Shown piece by piece: positions 1 to 12,530 of a DNA stretch of 64,000 bases. The position numbers and the translations under genes are program-made. Numbering within the stretch: the stretch's first letter is position 1; each line of letters begins with the position of its first letter. Under the pieces are notes generated by a model that did no database searches, had not been told where the DNA came from, and saw only the letters and a program-made list of their open reading frames with translations. Source of the DNA: Spirodela intermedia (taxonomy: Eukaryota; Streptophyta; Magnoliopsida; Alismatales; Araceae); contig LR746281.1 in assembly GCA_902729315.2 (NCBI GenBank), forward strand, positions 1,913,501-1,977,500, given 5' to 3'.

Positions 1-464
1 ATTTTCAAGGGCTACAAAACAGTAAATAATATTATAATACTTTATGTGTGATTATGAACTATTTTAAAGTATAATGCAACTTACTATATGGTTATGATTA
101 TTTTAATATATTCAAAACAATTCCCCACCTTGTCACCTAAGAGTTAAGCCGATTGTTCACTTCTTGGATGCCCTAGTCACGTCACACCCTGGCGACAAGC
201 CTTAGAGGTTATAGAAAATTTTAACGTATCCTGTTTGTTTATAGTCTCATTTTATCCCTAGTTGTTCACTTTAAGTTTTCCTCATGCATCTCATATTCTT
301 TCTAGTTCTCAATGCCAATGTTTCTTAAGTGAGATTACTTCTTTTTGAACTCCTTTGTGAACTCCCTGTTGAGACTTGCTTTCATGGTATTGATCACACA
401 TTGTCGTTCTTATTTTTGTGTTAGAAGCTTATATGTTCTAATCTCAGTCAAATTTTTTTTTCAG
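1..464. other. Intron interior upstream of the first visible NOT1 exon
   Basis: I find no coding exon here. The stretch is AT-rich and ends in a polypyrimidine tract and an AG at 463-464, the acceptor of the first visible NOT1 exon. It is most simply the 3' part of a NOT1 intron. Confidence 0.5.
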
Positions 465-3400
465 CTGGAATCCTTGATTGTAAAGAATGCCAGGGAAGCA
501 GATATTCAGGTAACCCGAATATTTGCATCTCATCAAAAAAGAATGGCCAAAAGTGGTTTCATTCCATTTTTCCTTCTCTGTTTCTTCCATCTTTCAGAGC
601 TGTAACATTGCCCCTTTCTATGATTCTGCTTACATTTAGGGAGTTGTTGCTGAGGTTCCAGAAATCATACTTAAATGTGTCAGCCGAGATGAGGCTGCTT
701 TAGCAGTCGCACAAAAGGTGAATAATACGTTAGCTTTCTTCGTTCATATTTGCATGCGTGGCTGGTGCTGTCTTGATTCAGTTGTGTGATGGCTAATGGC
801 TGAGGCAGGTTTTCAGAAGTCTGTATGAGAATGCATCTAATAACCTGCACGTTAGTTCACATCTTGCTATTCTTTCCGCTATTCGAGATGTCTGCAAGCT
901 TGTTGTTAAGGAGCTGACAAGTTGGGTACGATCTCCTTCCTACATTCAGCTATTTCTTTTGTATTTTTTTATTCTTCTGATATTTTTACCATTTTGTTAT
1001 GTTCTCTCTTGACATTTTTGCAATTTCCGGCCAAAATTCTCCAGATTGATTCATTGCATCTTATTTATTAGTTTCCTAAAAATAATAGTGCTGGATTTAT
1101 TTTCGCAGTGTGGTTTTACTGTTATTTCAAGGATGGTCTTTGTATTGATGATGATGGGGGCAGAATCATTCCAACCAACCGTACATGTGTTGATGCCATC
1201 TGTTGTCTAGTTTTATTTCCTGTCTTATTTAGGTCTTGAATTCTTTCTCTTAGTTTCATTGCGTAATGTTTCAGCTTCTTTTCTTCCCAATGTGACTGAT
1301 AAAAGTTGCCCATGATATGAGATGTTCGACACCAGTGCTATGCAATGGAGAATTTCAGCCTTTGCTTATCTTTTCCTTGGGCTAATCAGTTACTCATTGA
1401 GAACATTGTTTTTCAGGTCATTTATTCTGATGAGGAGCGAAAATTTAATAGAGAAATTGCTGTTGGACTTATTTATTCCGAGTTACTAAATCTTGCTGAG
1501 TATAATGCCCACCTTGCAAAACTTATTGATGGGGGAAGAAATAGTATGTCCTTTGGTCTTATGTCTTATTTATGCTTCAGTTGTGTTGAAGATCGTGAAT
1601 TGCTTCTAACCGTTTGTTATCATTCTGGCAGAAACTGCGACAGAGTTTGCCATAGCTCTGGTTCAAACTTTGGTTTCCCAGGAATCCTCACTCAGTGCTG
1701 AACTCTATAACACTATTGATGCCTTGTCCAAGGTACTTTCCCGTTTTGAAAGGAGTTGAAAAATAAGAAATCACTTTTGCAAAAATACTTCGTTTATTAT
1801 TTCCTTTTAATTGCAGCTTTTGGGACGGCCTGGAGCTCCTGAATCATTAGTTCAGTTGTTTGACACCTTAAGGAGCACCAGTTCCAATGTCATATCTGTT
1901 CCTGGTTTTCCTGCAGCGAAGGAAGAAAAGACAAGGCAACCGAAGGAGAAAAGGGTTGGTAAAATTTTCATTGCACTTACAGGTTTTATAGATTTTTTCC
2001 CATGTAAATGTTTCAACTGAATTTACTGTGAACAGGGCATTCCTGGTCGCTCAATCACTGGCAAGGAGGACTATAATACCACTGAGCCTGTGACAGTTGA
2101 TCCTCCTGGTTTCCGTGAGCAGGTTTTCCTGGAAACTCTGACCTCTTTGGCTTATTGATCTAGTTTGAGGATTTACACTATTGAATTTTCCTGGACAACG
2201 ATGGAAAGATATGGATATAGAGTGTTGTGCCCCCAACACCATGTTACACAGCTGCGTGCCAGATAAAAGAACATTTGTTGACTAGACGGTTGTCTTTCCT
2301 TCTTTGTATTCACTCTCCATGTAATAGCTATTTTTTTCAAAATTTTAAACATAATCATATCCTCACATTGCAAGGTGCCAGAAAAAATTAAATATGTGAG
2401 GATCATTATGTTAGTTGTCCCGCTACATTAATTGTCCTGTTTTGCTCTGGATCTAGTAAGCCCACCATAGTGTTGTGTTAGTGAGTATTTTAGAAGATGG
2501 ACACATTAGGTCCATATTATGCTTTATGAAATGTAGTGGGGATACGATTGGGGCTTCCAATTTTCCCCCTACTATTTTGACGAGATTTTTTCCCACTAGA
2601 GGTGGACTATTTAGTCCAATTATTGGTGTCAGATGTGACACCAAAGTATTGACAATTTCGTTAGACACATTCACGAGTTGGGAGTGTAGATGTGGCTTTG
2701 TAGCGGCCTGAAAACATGACGATTTTCAATATTGACCCTTTTAAATCTTATTTTGTGGCGCAATCTAGTTATGCAAGCAGCATCAACAGTCTTAATTTTT
2801 CTGTGTTAGATTTATCATTCAGGCTTGTCTGTGTGGTTCTTGAAAAAATTTTGAGCATTATCTCAATGCCTCTGTACACTTCTTGGAAAATTCATTCGTT
2901 CCTCCCAAATTCGATCTGGATCTCATAATCGCTGAGCTCACTGTGCCGCGTTTGGAAAGGTTCCGCTGGCATATTTATGCTTCTTTTGGCATCTCATTAT
3001 CGTGCAAGATCACAGTCATAATCCATTCATGGTAAAATTTGTGTCTCCTGATCCCTGGCTAATTCTATCATCAATTTGTATGGGATCAGGCTTGTCGTAT
3101 CCGGGTGCCTAATTCTATACGTGGACCGTGGTCCTACAGTTGGTTTTATTGAGTTTTTATATATTGATGGGTTAGTTGCCGACAAGATTTCGTTATTTAA
3201 TTTTAACCTCATATTTATTCTCTATGATGTATGGCAGGTTTCACTTTTATTTGCCGATTGGTTTCGGCTGAACGATCTTCCTGCAACCGATGCTGCATAT
3301 ACCCATTATATTTCGCAGCTGCAACAAAATGGATTTCTTAAGGGGGACGAACGAACGGACAGCTTCTTCCGCATCATCACGGTGATTGGCTTACACGTTG

Positions 3401-6400
3401 TTCGAGAATTTAGCTTTTATAATACTCCACAGAGTACAACAATTTGTTGTAATGTACAGGAAATTTCTGTGGGACACTGTATCTCCAGCGAACAGACAAT
3501 CACTACCAGCCAACTCTCAATCCAATCGCCTCATCAAGTTCAGCATTTGTCATTCTCTGCCATTGATGCTTACGCAAAGCTTGTCGTTTTGATTTTGAAG
3601 GTAATTTGTGTTTGGGAATTTTTTTATCTCCAATGTTAGAAAAAATTGGTATCAGACCACTTTAACTGTTATTCTTATTTTCTGCAGTACTCTTTGCTGG
3701 ACCAGGGTTCTAGTAAAGTTGCTCTTTTGCCTAAGGTTGGCGTTTGGTGGCTTTCTCCCTCAATGTTATTTCAATTTTATTTTTTTTCGTCAATTCACTT
3801 TCATTTGTTTTTTTTCCTCGTGGTAGATCTTGTCCATTGTTGTAAACTTCATTCAGAAGGATGCGGAGGAGAAGAAATCGGGATTCAATCCAAGGCCATA
3901 CTTCAGACTGTTTGTTTACTGGCTTTGGGAGTTCAATTCTTCAGACTTCATTGATGGAGTCAATCTTCAGGTACGTTATGCCAAGAAGAAACTGGCGGGT
4001 TTCTTTCGTTTGCCACCGTTGCTGATCTTGATCTGCTGCTTCCAGGTTTTGATCTCTTTTGCAAACGCTTTCCATGCATTGCAGCCATTGAAAGTGCCTG
4101 GTTTGAGGTCAGTGCTTATGTCTCTCTGGCACACTTGTTGAACCATGTCGTTGGCGAAATTGGAGATTAATAGATGCTAAACTAGGTTTTTCTTACCCGA
4201 AATTCATTGGCCACACGCGAACCAAATTAAGGAGCCTACATTAATTTTGAAATTCTTACATTCACGTGTGAAACTCCTGCATTTATTTTCATACATGATG
4301 GATTTGTGTCCCCTTGGAAGAAGATGTGAATTTCCAGTTTCAGCATTTTCTATAGTTGATCAATGCGGTTCCATTTAATCATTTATCTCTGTGGGAAGAT
4401 GAATGGAGAATCATTCAAAATAGAGGTCGATGATGCATCCTCATGTTTACAATGAGCTACATGAACGGTAATTACAATGGACAAATTAGGTACTGTTCCA
4501 AGTATATCAATTCGACGTACCATTTACAAGTGGGAAAGGATCATTAAGTTTCAAAGATTCTGGAGCAGCATCGAACCTCTGCATCTAACCTTACCCAACT
4601 GGATTGTAGAATTGCTTCACCTGGCACAAGATCTTGCCTACACGATGCCGAACTCCCGATGACACAAATAATTGTGCTATCCTATGCGTGTTACTGGCTA
4701 ATCTGCAAAGATGGATCCTTACTAACTGTTGGAAATGTTAAAACCTTTTCCAATTTCTGCAGATCGACTTTTGAGATAGTCTCTCGGTTGTGTTCCCCCC
4801 TCTTGATAGCATCGTGATCATCAAGTTTCATTTTTTCTTATAAATCGTTCCAAGATCTTCTCATTGCCCCTCTCCATTGTACTTTCACCTGTTTTTGTGT
4901 CACATTAGATTGAACCAGTTTTTCTGACTCGTATTTGCTCATAATGTCCTTCATTCGATGCAAGTGAATTATTCGTTGGTTCTTCCTCAGAGTCCAATTT
5001 TTATTAAGTATGCAATTGTGTTACGCTCTTTTCAGCTTTGCATGGCTCGAGTTGATCAGCCACAGAAGTTTTATGCCGAGGCTGCTAGCGAGCAGCAATT
5101 CATTCAAGGGGTGGCCCTTTTTCCATCGTCTGCTCGTTGACTTGTTCAAATTCATGGAGCCGTGCTTGAGGAATGCGGAGCTAGGCGAACCGGTCCGTCT
5201 CACCTCAACCCCACATGTCGAGAATCGAATCCCAAGCTCAGACTAACACTGTTCTCCCATTGTTGCAGGTTCGCTTCCTGTACAAGGGCACCTTGAGGGT
5301 GCTCCTCGTGCTGCTTCACGATTTCCCGGATTTTCTATGTGAATACCATTTCAGCTTCTGCGACGTCATCCCTCCCAGCTGTATACAAATGAGGAACGTT
5401 ATTCTCAGTGCTTTCCCCCCAAAGATGAGATTACCCGATCCATCTACCCCCAACCTCAAGGTCGGTGAATGTCCCCCGCCTAGTTCTTGGAGCTTCTTCC
5501 GTTGGTGCTTTCCTCCCTCGAGGTCTCTCACACTCACCCCTCCTCCGTTCATGCAGATTGATCTCTTGGCTGAAATCAGCCAGTCTCCCCGCATTCTCTC
5601 TGATATTGAAGGTGCTCTGAAAACAAAAATACTGAAAGCTGATGTTGACGAGTATCTTAAGGTAGATAAATGTCGCTCTTACCTCCTACTCCTCAACCCC
5701 CCCTCCCCTTCCCCTTTGGTTTTCTTTTTTATTTAGAAAAAAGAAGAAGAGGAAACTCTAGTTCCTGAGTTTATTCAATTCCCCATCAATTCTGCAGACA
5801 AGGCCACAAGGATCCTCCTTCCTAACGGAACTGAAAGCGAGGCTGCTTCTTCCCCCGAGTGAATCAATCCAGGCTGGAACTCAGTACAATGTGCCGCTAA
5901 TCAATTCGCTTGTTCTCTATGTGGGTGTTCAGGTAACTCCCACCCCAGATGAACAATCTCTTACTCTTCATCTCGGCATAAATGGCTGACTTTTCATTGT
6001 ATGCTCACGCTGCCTCATCTTCTTAGTTTCGAGAAAGTTCCCGACATTTTCATACTTCTCTCTCTCTCTCTCTCAAAAGTTTGTCTTTATGTCTTGGAAA
6101 TCTCAGGCAATCCAGCAGCTGCAGAGCAAGTCCCCGCAGCACGTGCCTGCTCCACAGATGGGCCACCCGGGGCCCGCGGATGCTGTGATGGTCGGCGCTG
6201 CGATGGACATATTCCGCACGCTGGCCGTGGACTTGGACACGGAGGGGCGCTACCTCTTCCTAAATGCCGTCGCCAACCAGCTCCGTTACCCCAACAACCA
6301 CACCCATTATTTCTCCTTCGTCCTCCTCTTCCTGTTCTTCGAGGCGAAGCAGGTGTGCTCTCCCCTGAACTCCGTTTTGCTCTTTCCTCGTCGCATTCAT

Positions 6401-7009
6401 CATTCTCTCCTGGTTGCGCAATAAATTAAAACCCAAGGTAGAAACCCCTCTCTAGATAGGGAAAAATGGCTGATTTTGTCCTTGTTCGATCTCTCTGGGC
6501 TGATATGGTGGTGCCATTATTTACTCCGAACTCCTCCTTGGCGTGGGCAGGAGATCATCCAGGAGCAAATAACGAGAGTGCTGCTGGAGCGTTTGATCGT
6601 CAACCGGCCCCACCCATGGGGCCTCCTCATCACCTTCATCGAACTGATCAAGGTATCCCACTCCTTTACTATTTCTTGCTTACACCAGCTACCACGAGGC
6701 CATAAAAACGGGCCATTCGTCGCCTGATTTCCCTAACCCTCCCCTGAAATTTGCTTTTTTTTTAGAGGTATGATAAGTGTCGTTGGATATATTTTTTAGA
6801 GGTATTGATGCATGTAGCATGGGAGTGACCCTCAGTTTTATCTCTCCCCCTCGTAGAACGAGCGCTACGCCTTCTGGAAGCGGTCCTTCACGCACAGCGT
6901 CCCCGAAATCGCGAAGCTGTTCGAGTCGGTGGCGCGGTCCTGCGGGGGCCCCAAGGCCGTCGACGATGCGATGGTCGCCGGCGGCATCCCCGACGGCAGC
7001 GGGCTCTGA
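465..7009 (+). CDS. NOT1: CCR4-NOT transcription complex subunit 1 (NOT1), C-terminal third, 5' truncated by the window
   Basis: NOT1 is the scaffold of the CCR4-NOT deadenylase, which shortens mRNA poly(A) tails in the cytoplasm and affects transcription and translational repression. Nineteen exons join in phase: 465-509, 640-717, 809-925, 1417-1543, 1632-1732, 1817-1954, 2036-2122, 3238-3381, 3460-3600, 3688-3735, 3827-3970, 4046-4107, 5036-5192, 5269-5460, 5557-5661, 5798-5932, 6107-6352, 6551-6652 and 6857-7009, encoding about 773 residues before TGA. The family is about 2,400 residues long, so roughly two thirds lies upstream. The first exons match the DUF3819 (CNOT9-binding) region and the rest the Not1 C-terminal superfamily domain, where NOT2/NOT3 dock. 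Diagnostic stretches are [31 protein letters not shown] and [16 protein letters not shown]. The donor after exon 6 (AGG|GTTGGT) is the least certain junction; a GTAAAA four bases further on would break the frame. The gene is convergent with the F-box gene that ends at 7504. Confidence 0.95.
2623..2644. repeat. Short perfect hairpin in NOT1 intron 7
   Basis: Nine-base arms TTGGTGTCA and TGACACCAA flank a 4-base loop, inside the 1.1-kb intron between exons 2036-2122 and 3238-3381. A second small inverted repeat, GGACT..AGTCC, lies about 20 bases upstream. The two may be the remains of a small transposon, but I see no terminal repeats or target duplication. Confidence 0.4.
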
Positions 7010-7503
7010 AGTAGATTGCCTTGGGGAGGGGGGGGGTTGTGTATGTAAATTCACGGTTAAGGTTCTTTCTTGTATGTATGTTGTTGCTGTTGTTGTGGTG
7101 GTGGTGGAGCCTCCGTTTCTGGATGATATTTGCCTGGTGGTGCGTGGCGCGGGTTATTGTTGCTGCTGTTCTCTGCTCGATGGGGTCTGTAACCTGCTCT
7201 GCGATGGGGCCTTGCTTTTTAGTAAACCCTCCACCTACATACATCACGGGATGAGAGAGAGAGAGAGAGAGAGACTCTGATGAGACATCAACTACGCCAC
7301 AAGGCTTTTGGGCGACCAAGAGAGGATGTGAGAAGTTATCTTGTCTGTAAGCATGGATATATATAAATATACATACTGAAGGAAGGAAGGAGGGAGTGAG
7401 ACAGATGGGTAATTATAGAAAGCTAAGATATTGACTTTCAGGCGCTCAAAGGAGTACAGCGAGCATTTACAGCAATGGACTCTCTCTCTCTCTCTCTCTT
7501 TCT
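7010..7503. other. Shared 3' space between NOT1 and the F-box gene, with a (GA)n and a (CT)n tract
   Basis: Fewer than 500 bases separate the two convergent stop codons, so both 3' UTRs must lie here or overlap. A (GA)n run sits near 7255-7274 and a (CT)n run near 7480-7500, in complementary orientation. No coding sequence is evident. Confidence 0.6.
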
Positions 7504-10500
7504 CTAGGTCCATCTCAATAATCTACCGCCCTTCTTCCCCATCCCTGTCCCGGCAAGGCTGTCCGCAAGGGCAGATCTGGAGTCGGGGCGCCACTGGAGC
7601 TCCTTGAGGAGAGCGAAGAGGCTGGACAGGGCGGGGGTGACCTCGTCGTCCCTGACCTTGTTGCAGGAGACGACCCTGAGTCTCTCCAGATCCCCCCACA
7701 GCAGCAGCGACGACTCCAACCCCGCGGTCGTCAGCAAGGAGCACCCTTCCACGGCCAAGAGCTTCACCCGCCTGCACACAGACAGCATAATAAGGGTTGG
7801 TTCCCACTCACGCCAGCCAGGGGTTGGGTGCTTCTCCTCCACCTTTTCTAGTGGAAGGTAAAGAGGAGCAACCAGGGGAGCAGTGTGGAGAAGAGGTGCA
7901 TTCTTTGAAGAAAACTGGAGAAAATCAGAGAACCATACACTGACTACACCCCTTCTAAAGCACTGAGAAGTGAATTCATGGACCATGGAGAGGCGACAGG
8001 ATCAGCAGTTATCAATCTGATGATTATTTTTTTATTCCTCTTGTGAAATGCTGTCCTTGCTCATTCTGGCATATCCACCGTCGGTAGCCCAGCCCTAGTC
8101 TTTCTGATTTCAATAATAAATCACACGGCTTTCCTGCCCGATCTTCTAATGGGCAACCCGTTTTCTCATCATGATTGTTGTCCCTGCTTCCCCAACAGAC
8201 GCTCAAGGTTCTCCCCCCTCCCCTACCCAGGAGTCTAAAATCGTAGAATCCCTCTGTCCTGAGGGAACCAATGTCAACGACTTGAAAGATTGAGTGGAGA
8301 GCTACCGCCTGATGGAAATCAACAAAGATTTTGTCTCTCTTGATAAAAAAGAGTGAGTTCTTGACTGGAACTACATTCAGAAGCCTGAAGCAATTATACA
8401 ATGTTTTTTGGATGTCCATAACGCAGGAAGACCTACAAAGCTGAACAGGAGTGCAGCGGCAATCTTGACCACCTGAGCTATGGCTCTATATAAAACTCAA
8501 ATTAATTCGGTAGAACAACCCATGAAAAATGGCCTGCATATTGACATTGCTCCAAAATCTTCACATATTGCTTTTTTAAAATTCATACTGCAGTTAGAAT
8601 ATAAATGTAGCTACCCAGGGACGTGAAAAGAAGGAATCTATATGGAGATCAAAATCTTCACATTAACAACTGAATTGTTACTAGGAAGATTTTTGATCTA
8701 TTATAGCCTGCCCAGACGGGTTTTTTAAAGTTATCACTGCTGTTAGAGTATAAGTGTGGCTAGCCATATACTTTTAAAAAAGAAATCTACAAGGAGATCA
8801 AAATCTTCGCAATAACAGATGGATTTTCTATCTCAAATTTAGTTACATTTATCAGAGAAAATGCACTGTAATAGAGGAAGATTCTCTTTTAGAGATTAAA
8901 CTAAACATCATGGATCCTCTAAATCTCATTGATCTCCCATCACAGACGTGACAGATTGGATGATATAATTATGAAATCATCTGCCCAGGATTTCTAATAC
9001 GCGTCATATTCGGTGATAGCAATCAAGGTGACCCTTCAATTTTGCCGATCTCTGCACAGTATTTCTCACTTGTTAGCATGGTCCACAAAGCATCAACTTC
9101 AAGGCTATGTGATGCCCTGCTGCTTCATTTCGAGTTTCAAGCTATATGCAGTCCCTGATTCCCTTTCAAAAGAAAAATCTGCTCCATGCAGCTTTTACCC
9201 TATGTTACAGGTGGGGTTCAGAAGAGCCAATCACCAGAAAAAGCAACTTAACGAGGAAGGTCTGGGAAGAACACATCTTAAGCCTATAGGGGCTTCGAAT
9301 TCCGTCTTGTCTCATTTCTACCTTTGATCCTTCAAGTTTGACTGTGTTATCCTGTGTCTTTAATAGAGTCCAGGAATAACCTTTTTTTCTATATTCAATG
9401 ATTTCTACCTGATTCTTGATGCCATTGACTCGTAGAATTCTTTTCTTAGCACAAGCCATGATATTCCAAGATTGGAAATTATCTCAAATAGCTTTCATAG
9501 GCATTCCACTTATTGCCCCCACCTCCATAGTATCTCTTATAAAGTCAACTCATGTACAACTTATTCTAGCCTTGTAGCTCCGCCACCGAAAAACTATCAT
9601 CACTTATTTTCATCTTATCAACATGTCATTTTTGGGGTGCCCAGCGACAGTTTAATCAAAAAGGGCTGCATCAGTTTATTAAATTACGTTTCTTTCTTTT
9701 GCAGTACCTTCAAGCATATTTGTCTTTAGGTTAAAATTGATCAGCAGTGTATTTGGGAGACACTTTGAAGGGAAAAATGCTCAGCGGCTGAAGGATTGCA
9801 TCTAAATAAAAATATACGGGATCAGAACCTCCAACTGAACATAGTTTCCAAAAAACTCCGAGTTCTACATGTTTCTAGAGAAAAGAGAGCAAGAAAATGG
9901 AATCCGAACCGACCCACAAAACAAAAATTAAATGTAAAAGCAAAAGTCGTCGTAATGAAGGATACCTGCAAATGCTGGTGGTGCCAAACATGTCGTTGTC
10001 CAGTCCCCAACAGTCCTGGAATATTATCTCCCTCACATGCTCGCACATAACAAGCAAAGCGCTCAGGGTCCTCTTGTCCCTGAGTTGACACCTCTGCAAG
10101 TGCAGCCGCTCAATAGCTGGACATGAACCCAGGTGATCTGTGTTCCCTGGATCTTCGTCTATCCGCCGGCAAGCCAGTAGCCTCAGGGTCTTGAGATTTC
10201 CACAAAATGACAGCCCGCCCATCCATCCTGCATCCATTCGGTGATCACGTATGGTCAGCTCCTCCAGCATCACACAGCACTTCCCGATGGCAGTGATTCC
10301 GTCGTAGCTGCCCTCGCATCTGCTCAGCTCCAGCTTCACCAAGCGTTTGCAGCCGTGTGCCAATATCGTCAGTCCAACATCAGTCACCCCAACTCCAGGG
10401 TAGAGACCTTCTACTGATCCAACCAGCTTCAGGATCTGGAGGTTACTGAACGCGGATATCGCGCGTAGTGACATATCTGTGCAACGATGAAGCTCAAGCT

Positions 10501-11149
10501 CCTGCAGCGTAGAGCATTCGTCGGCCACCTTCATAAGGGCTAACTCTGACGCAACAGCAACCAGAGAGAGTTTTCTCAGGTTGGGGCATCCCCGGGCCAG
10601 GATCTCCAGTCCACGATCCACCGTGTCGGCCGGCAGGAACTGTGACATCGCGCTGGAGGACTCGAATTCAAGGTCCGGCTGGACGGAGATGGGACCGCTG
10701 GTGAGGAGGACCCCAGACGAGGGAACTGGCGGGCTGATGGACGCCGGCACGAGGTCCACATCCGTGAGAGCAGGGAAGCGCGCAACTAGCCGGGAGGGGG
10801 AATCGAGGAACGACCAGTCAAGGAGGGTGAGGGACCGTCGGATCCGGCCGAGGATGCGGAGCCATCTTCTGGAGACGAGGCAGGCGGAGTCTCGTGCCGT
10901 CGGCGGGAGGTGGGAGAGAATCCGGAGGAGGAGATCGTCGGAGAGGAGAGCCGTGTAGTCCGGCGCCTCCCCCGGCGGGTAGGGTTCCCGTGCGGCAGCA
11001 AAAGACCGCCGCTTGGGACTCTGGGGGAGGGGATCGAGCGGCACCTTGAAGACCACATGCTTCACCTCCTTCTGCCGGAACCAGAAGCCGGGCCAACCCA
11101 GGGCCGATTTCTTCAGCTGCAGTGAAGGCACAGGTCGGCGGCTCGGCAT
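7504..11149 (-). CDS. F-box/leucine-rich repeat protein (similar to Arabidopsis At5g51370/At5g51380)
   Basis: This is a likely substrate receptor of an SCF ubiquitin ligase; its target is unknown. Exon 1 (11149 down to 9966) ends in phase 2 at TGC AG|GTATC. Exon 2 (7771 down to 7504) starts after TGCAG and restores the frame, giving 483 residues. The F-box is at about residues 64-103 (LSDDLLLRILSHLPP, then a conserved SRRW). From about residue 125 the protein is a run of AMN1-type LRRs (GCPNLRKL, LQELELHRC, CKRLVKLELSRCEGS, FQDCWGLDND). The C-terminal exon carries GCSLLTTAGLES and LQWRPDSRS, which match the Arabidopsis proteins to their end. The single 2.2-kb intron (7772-9965) holds no recognisable gene. 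An open frame that runs on past 9966 is intron read-through. The start is the first ATG of the open frame, so the basic leader before the F-box is less certain than the rest. Confidence 0.9.
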
Positions 11150-11854
11150 TTCTCGGCTCCACAGCTCTAATCCTGCTCCGTCGGAGGAAGAAGCTCAGCC
11201 TCGCATCGCCGCCACCCGCCGGCGAGGTCGCCGCCGCCGTGTCTGTGCTCCACAGGAGAAATTAAGAGGACCCTCCCCCGGCGCGCCAACCAACTCGCCA
11301 CCGATTCAAACATACAGAAATAGCCGTGGATTTCTATCGATTTACATGATCATCCCTCGGCAACAGTATAAAACACTATAATTTCGACACGGATAAACTC
11401 TGGGAAATTTGTCTTTATGTGCCAGATGTCATGAGCATAAAAATCGGTACGTACTGATGTGCACAGATGAGGTGGCCCGTGATTGTCCGTACGCAGCAAC
11501 CCCCCCCCCCCCCCAATGGAAGAGGTTGACGAACAGGCCCATAAAAGTTGGCGCATTTACCGCCCTATATGGCCCAACGGCGACCTAGGCGTGAGGGAAA
11601 ATCTGGGCCGGCGTTGGTGGATCCTCAAAAAAGGGCTTTTATTGAGCGTTAATGGGCTGTGGCTCACTGCACTGCGCCCCTTCATCTTCATTCTTGTTTC
11701 CTACGGGTCTTTTTTTAAAAATCTCAATAAATTGAGGTGAATACGTAATTTTCCAGGGGGGGGGGGGGGGGACCCAACGGCACGGGTGTAATGTAAACTG
11801 GTCAAAGGCGGCCCTCCAAAAAGGACGACTAAATTGAATTAAAATAATATGTAG
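11150..11854. other. Upstream region of the F-box gene with C15 and G16 homopolymers
   Basis: The first ~150 bases are GC-rich and are probably the F-box promoter and 5' UTR. A run of 15 C (11500-11514) and a run of 16 G (11756-11771) lie about 240 bases apart in inverted orientation. No coding region is supported. Confidence 0.5.
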
Positions 11855-11926
11855 AGCTCCCGGCGAGGATCGAACTCGCGACCTTTCGCTTACGAAGCGA
11901 ACGCACTACCACTATGCTACGGAAGC
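11855..11926 (-). tRNA. trnT-CGU: tRNA-Thr (anticodon CGU)
   Basis: The minus strand folds into a full cloverleaf of 72 bases. The 7-bp acceptor stem pairs GCTTCCG with CGGGAGC, with one T-G wobble. The D arm holds GCATAGTGGTAGTGC, which contains the A box. The 5-bp anticodon stem TTCGC/GCGAA encloses the loop TTCGTAA, so the anticodon CGT reads the threonine codon ACG. The T arm pairs GCGAG with CTCGC around TTCGATC, the B box. There is no intron and no encoded CCA, as expected for a nuclear tRNA. AT-rich DNA with a T run follows on the minus strand and can serve as the Pol III terminator. Confidence 0.93.
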
Positions 11927-12441
11927 TCACGCATCTCGAGGAAGAGTTACATTAAACTTCTAGGCCGAATCCCAAATTTCTCACATATTGAGGACTAAAG
12001 CATAAAAATGCGTCAAGGAGTCCTAATTTAGACCGGAGACACTCTCCGTTGATCAGTAAATAGCGGGTGGGGGGGAGAGAAGATCGCGTGTGTTGGGATC
12101 GTGGGGCCCACCCGGATAGTAGGCGGCGCTTACTGAGGAAGAAGAAGGGGGGAGGCCTGTCTGGTTGCCCTCGCCAGGAACGGGAAGAGAAAGAGGGAGA
12201 GTTGGGTGGTGGCGATGCCGCCGCTTGCCCTGGCCAGGAACGGCTGACACTCGCTCGGCCGTTGACTCGGCACCGCCATCGACCGCCCGCATGCCTCCAC
12301 TTGTCCCCACTGAGCAAGCGCCACTCTCCTCTTATTTCTCCACCCCAACGGACCAACAAATCGGCCCCTCACGTCTTCGCTAGATCAGAGGAAGAAGAAG
12401 AAGACGAAGAAGACGAAGAAGAAGACGAAGCTCAGAAGGGG

Positions 12442-12472
<31 letters not shown>

Positions 12473-12530
12473 CCAGTGAGGGTGGGGGAGGAGGGGATTG
12501 GATATCTGGGTCCGTCTCATTCTGTGGAAA
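11927..12530. other. Promoter and 5' leader of the first ZAT-type gene
   Basis: This spacer lies between the tRNA and the zinc-finger start codon. It becomes purine-rich from about 12385 (GAAGAA-type repeats, then a GA tract). A 398-residue minus-strand frame that begins at 13628 and ends here is an antisense shadow of the zinc-finger gene. Confidence 0.5.
12441..12469 (+). repeat. (GA)n tract in the 5' leader of the first ZAT-type gene
   Basis: About 14 GA units end 61 bases before the ATG at 12531. GA repeats of this kind are known binding sites for plant BBR/BPC GAGA-binding factors, so a regulatory role is possible but not shown. Confidence 0.6.

Noticed and set aside
345-605. An 86-codon frame at the window start
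   Set aside because: It is mostly intron sequence; only 465-509 is a NOT1 exon.
7021-7319. Frames in the NOT1 3' region
   Set aside because: They are Val/Cys-rich translations of GTT/GGT repeats and GA tracts in the 3' UTR.
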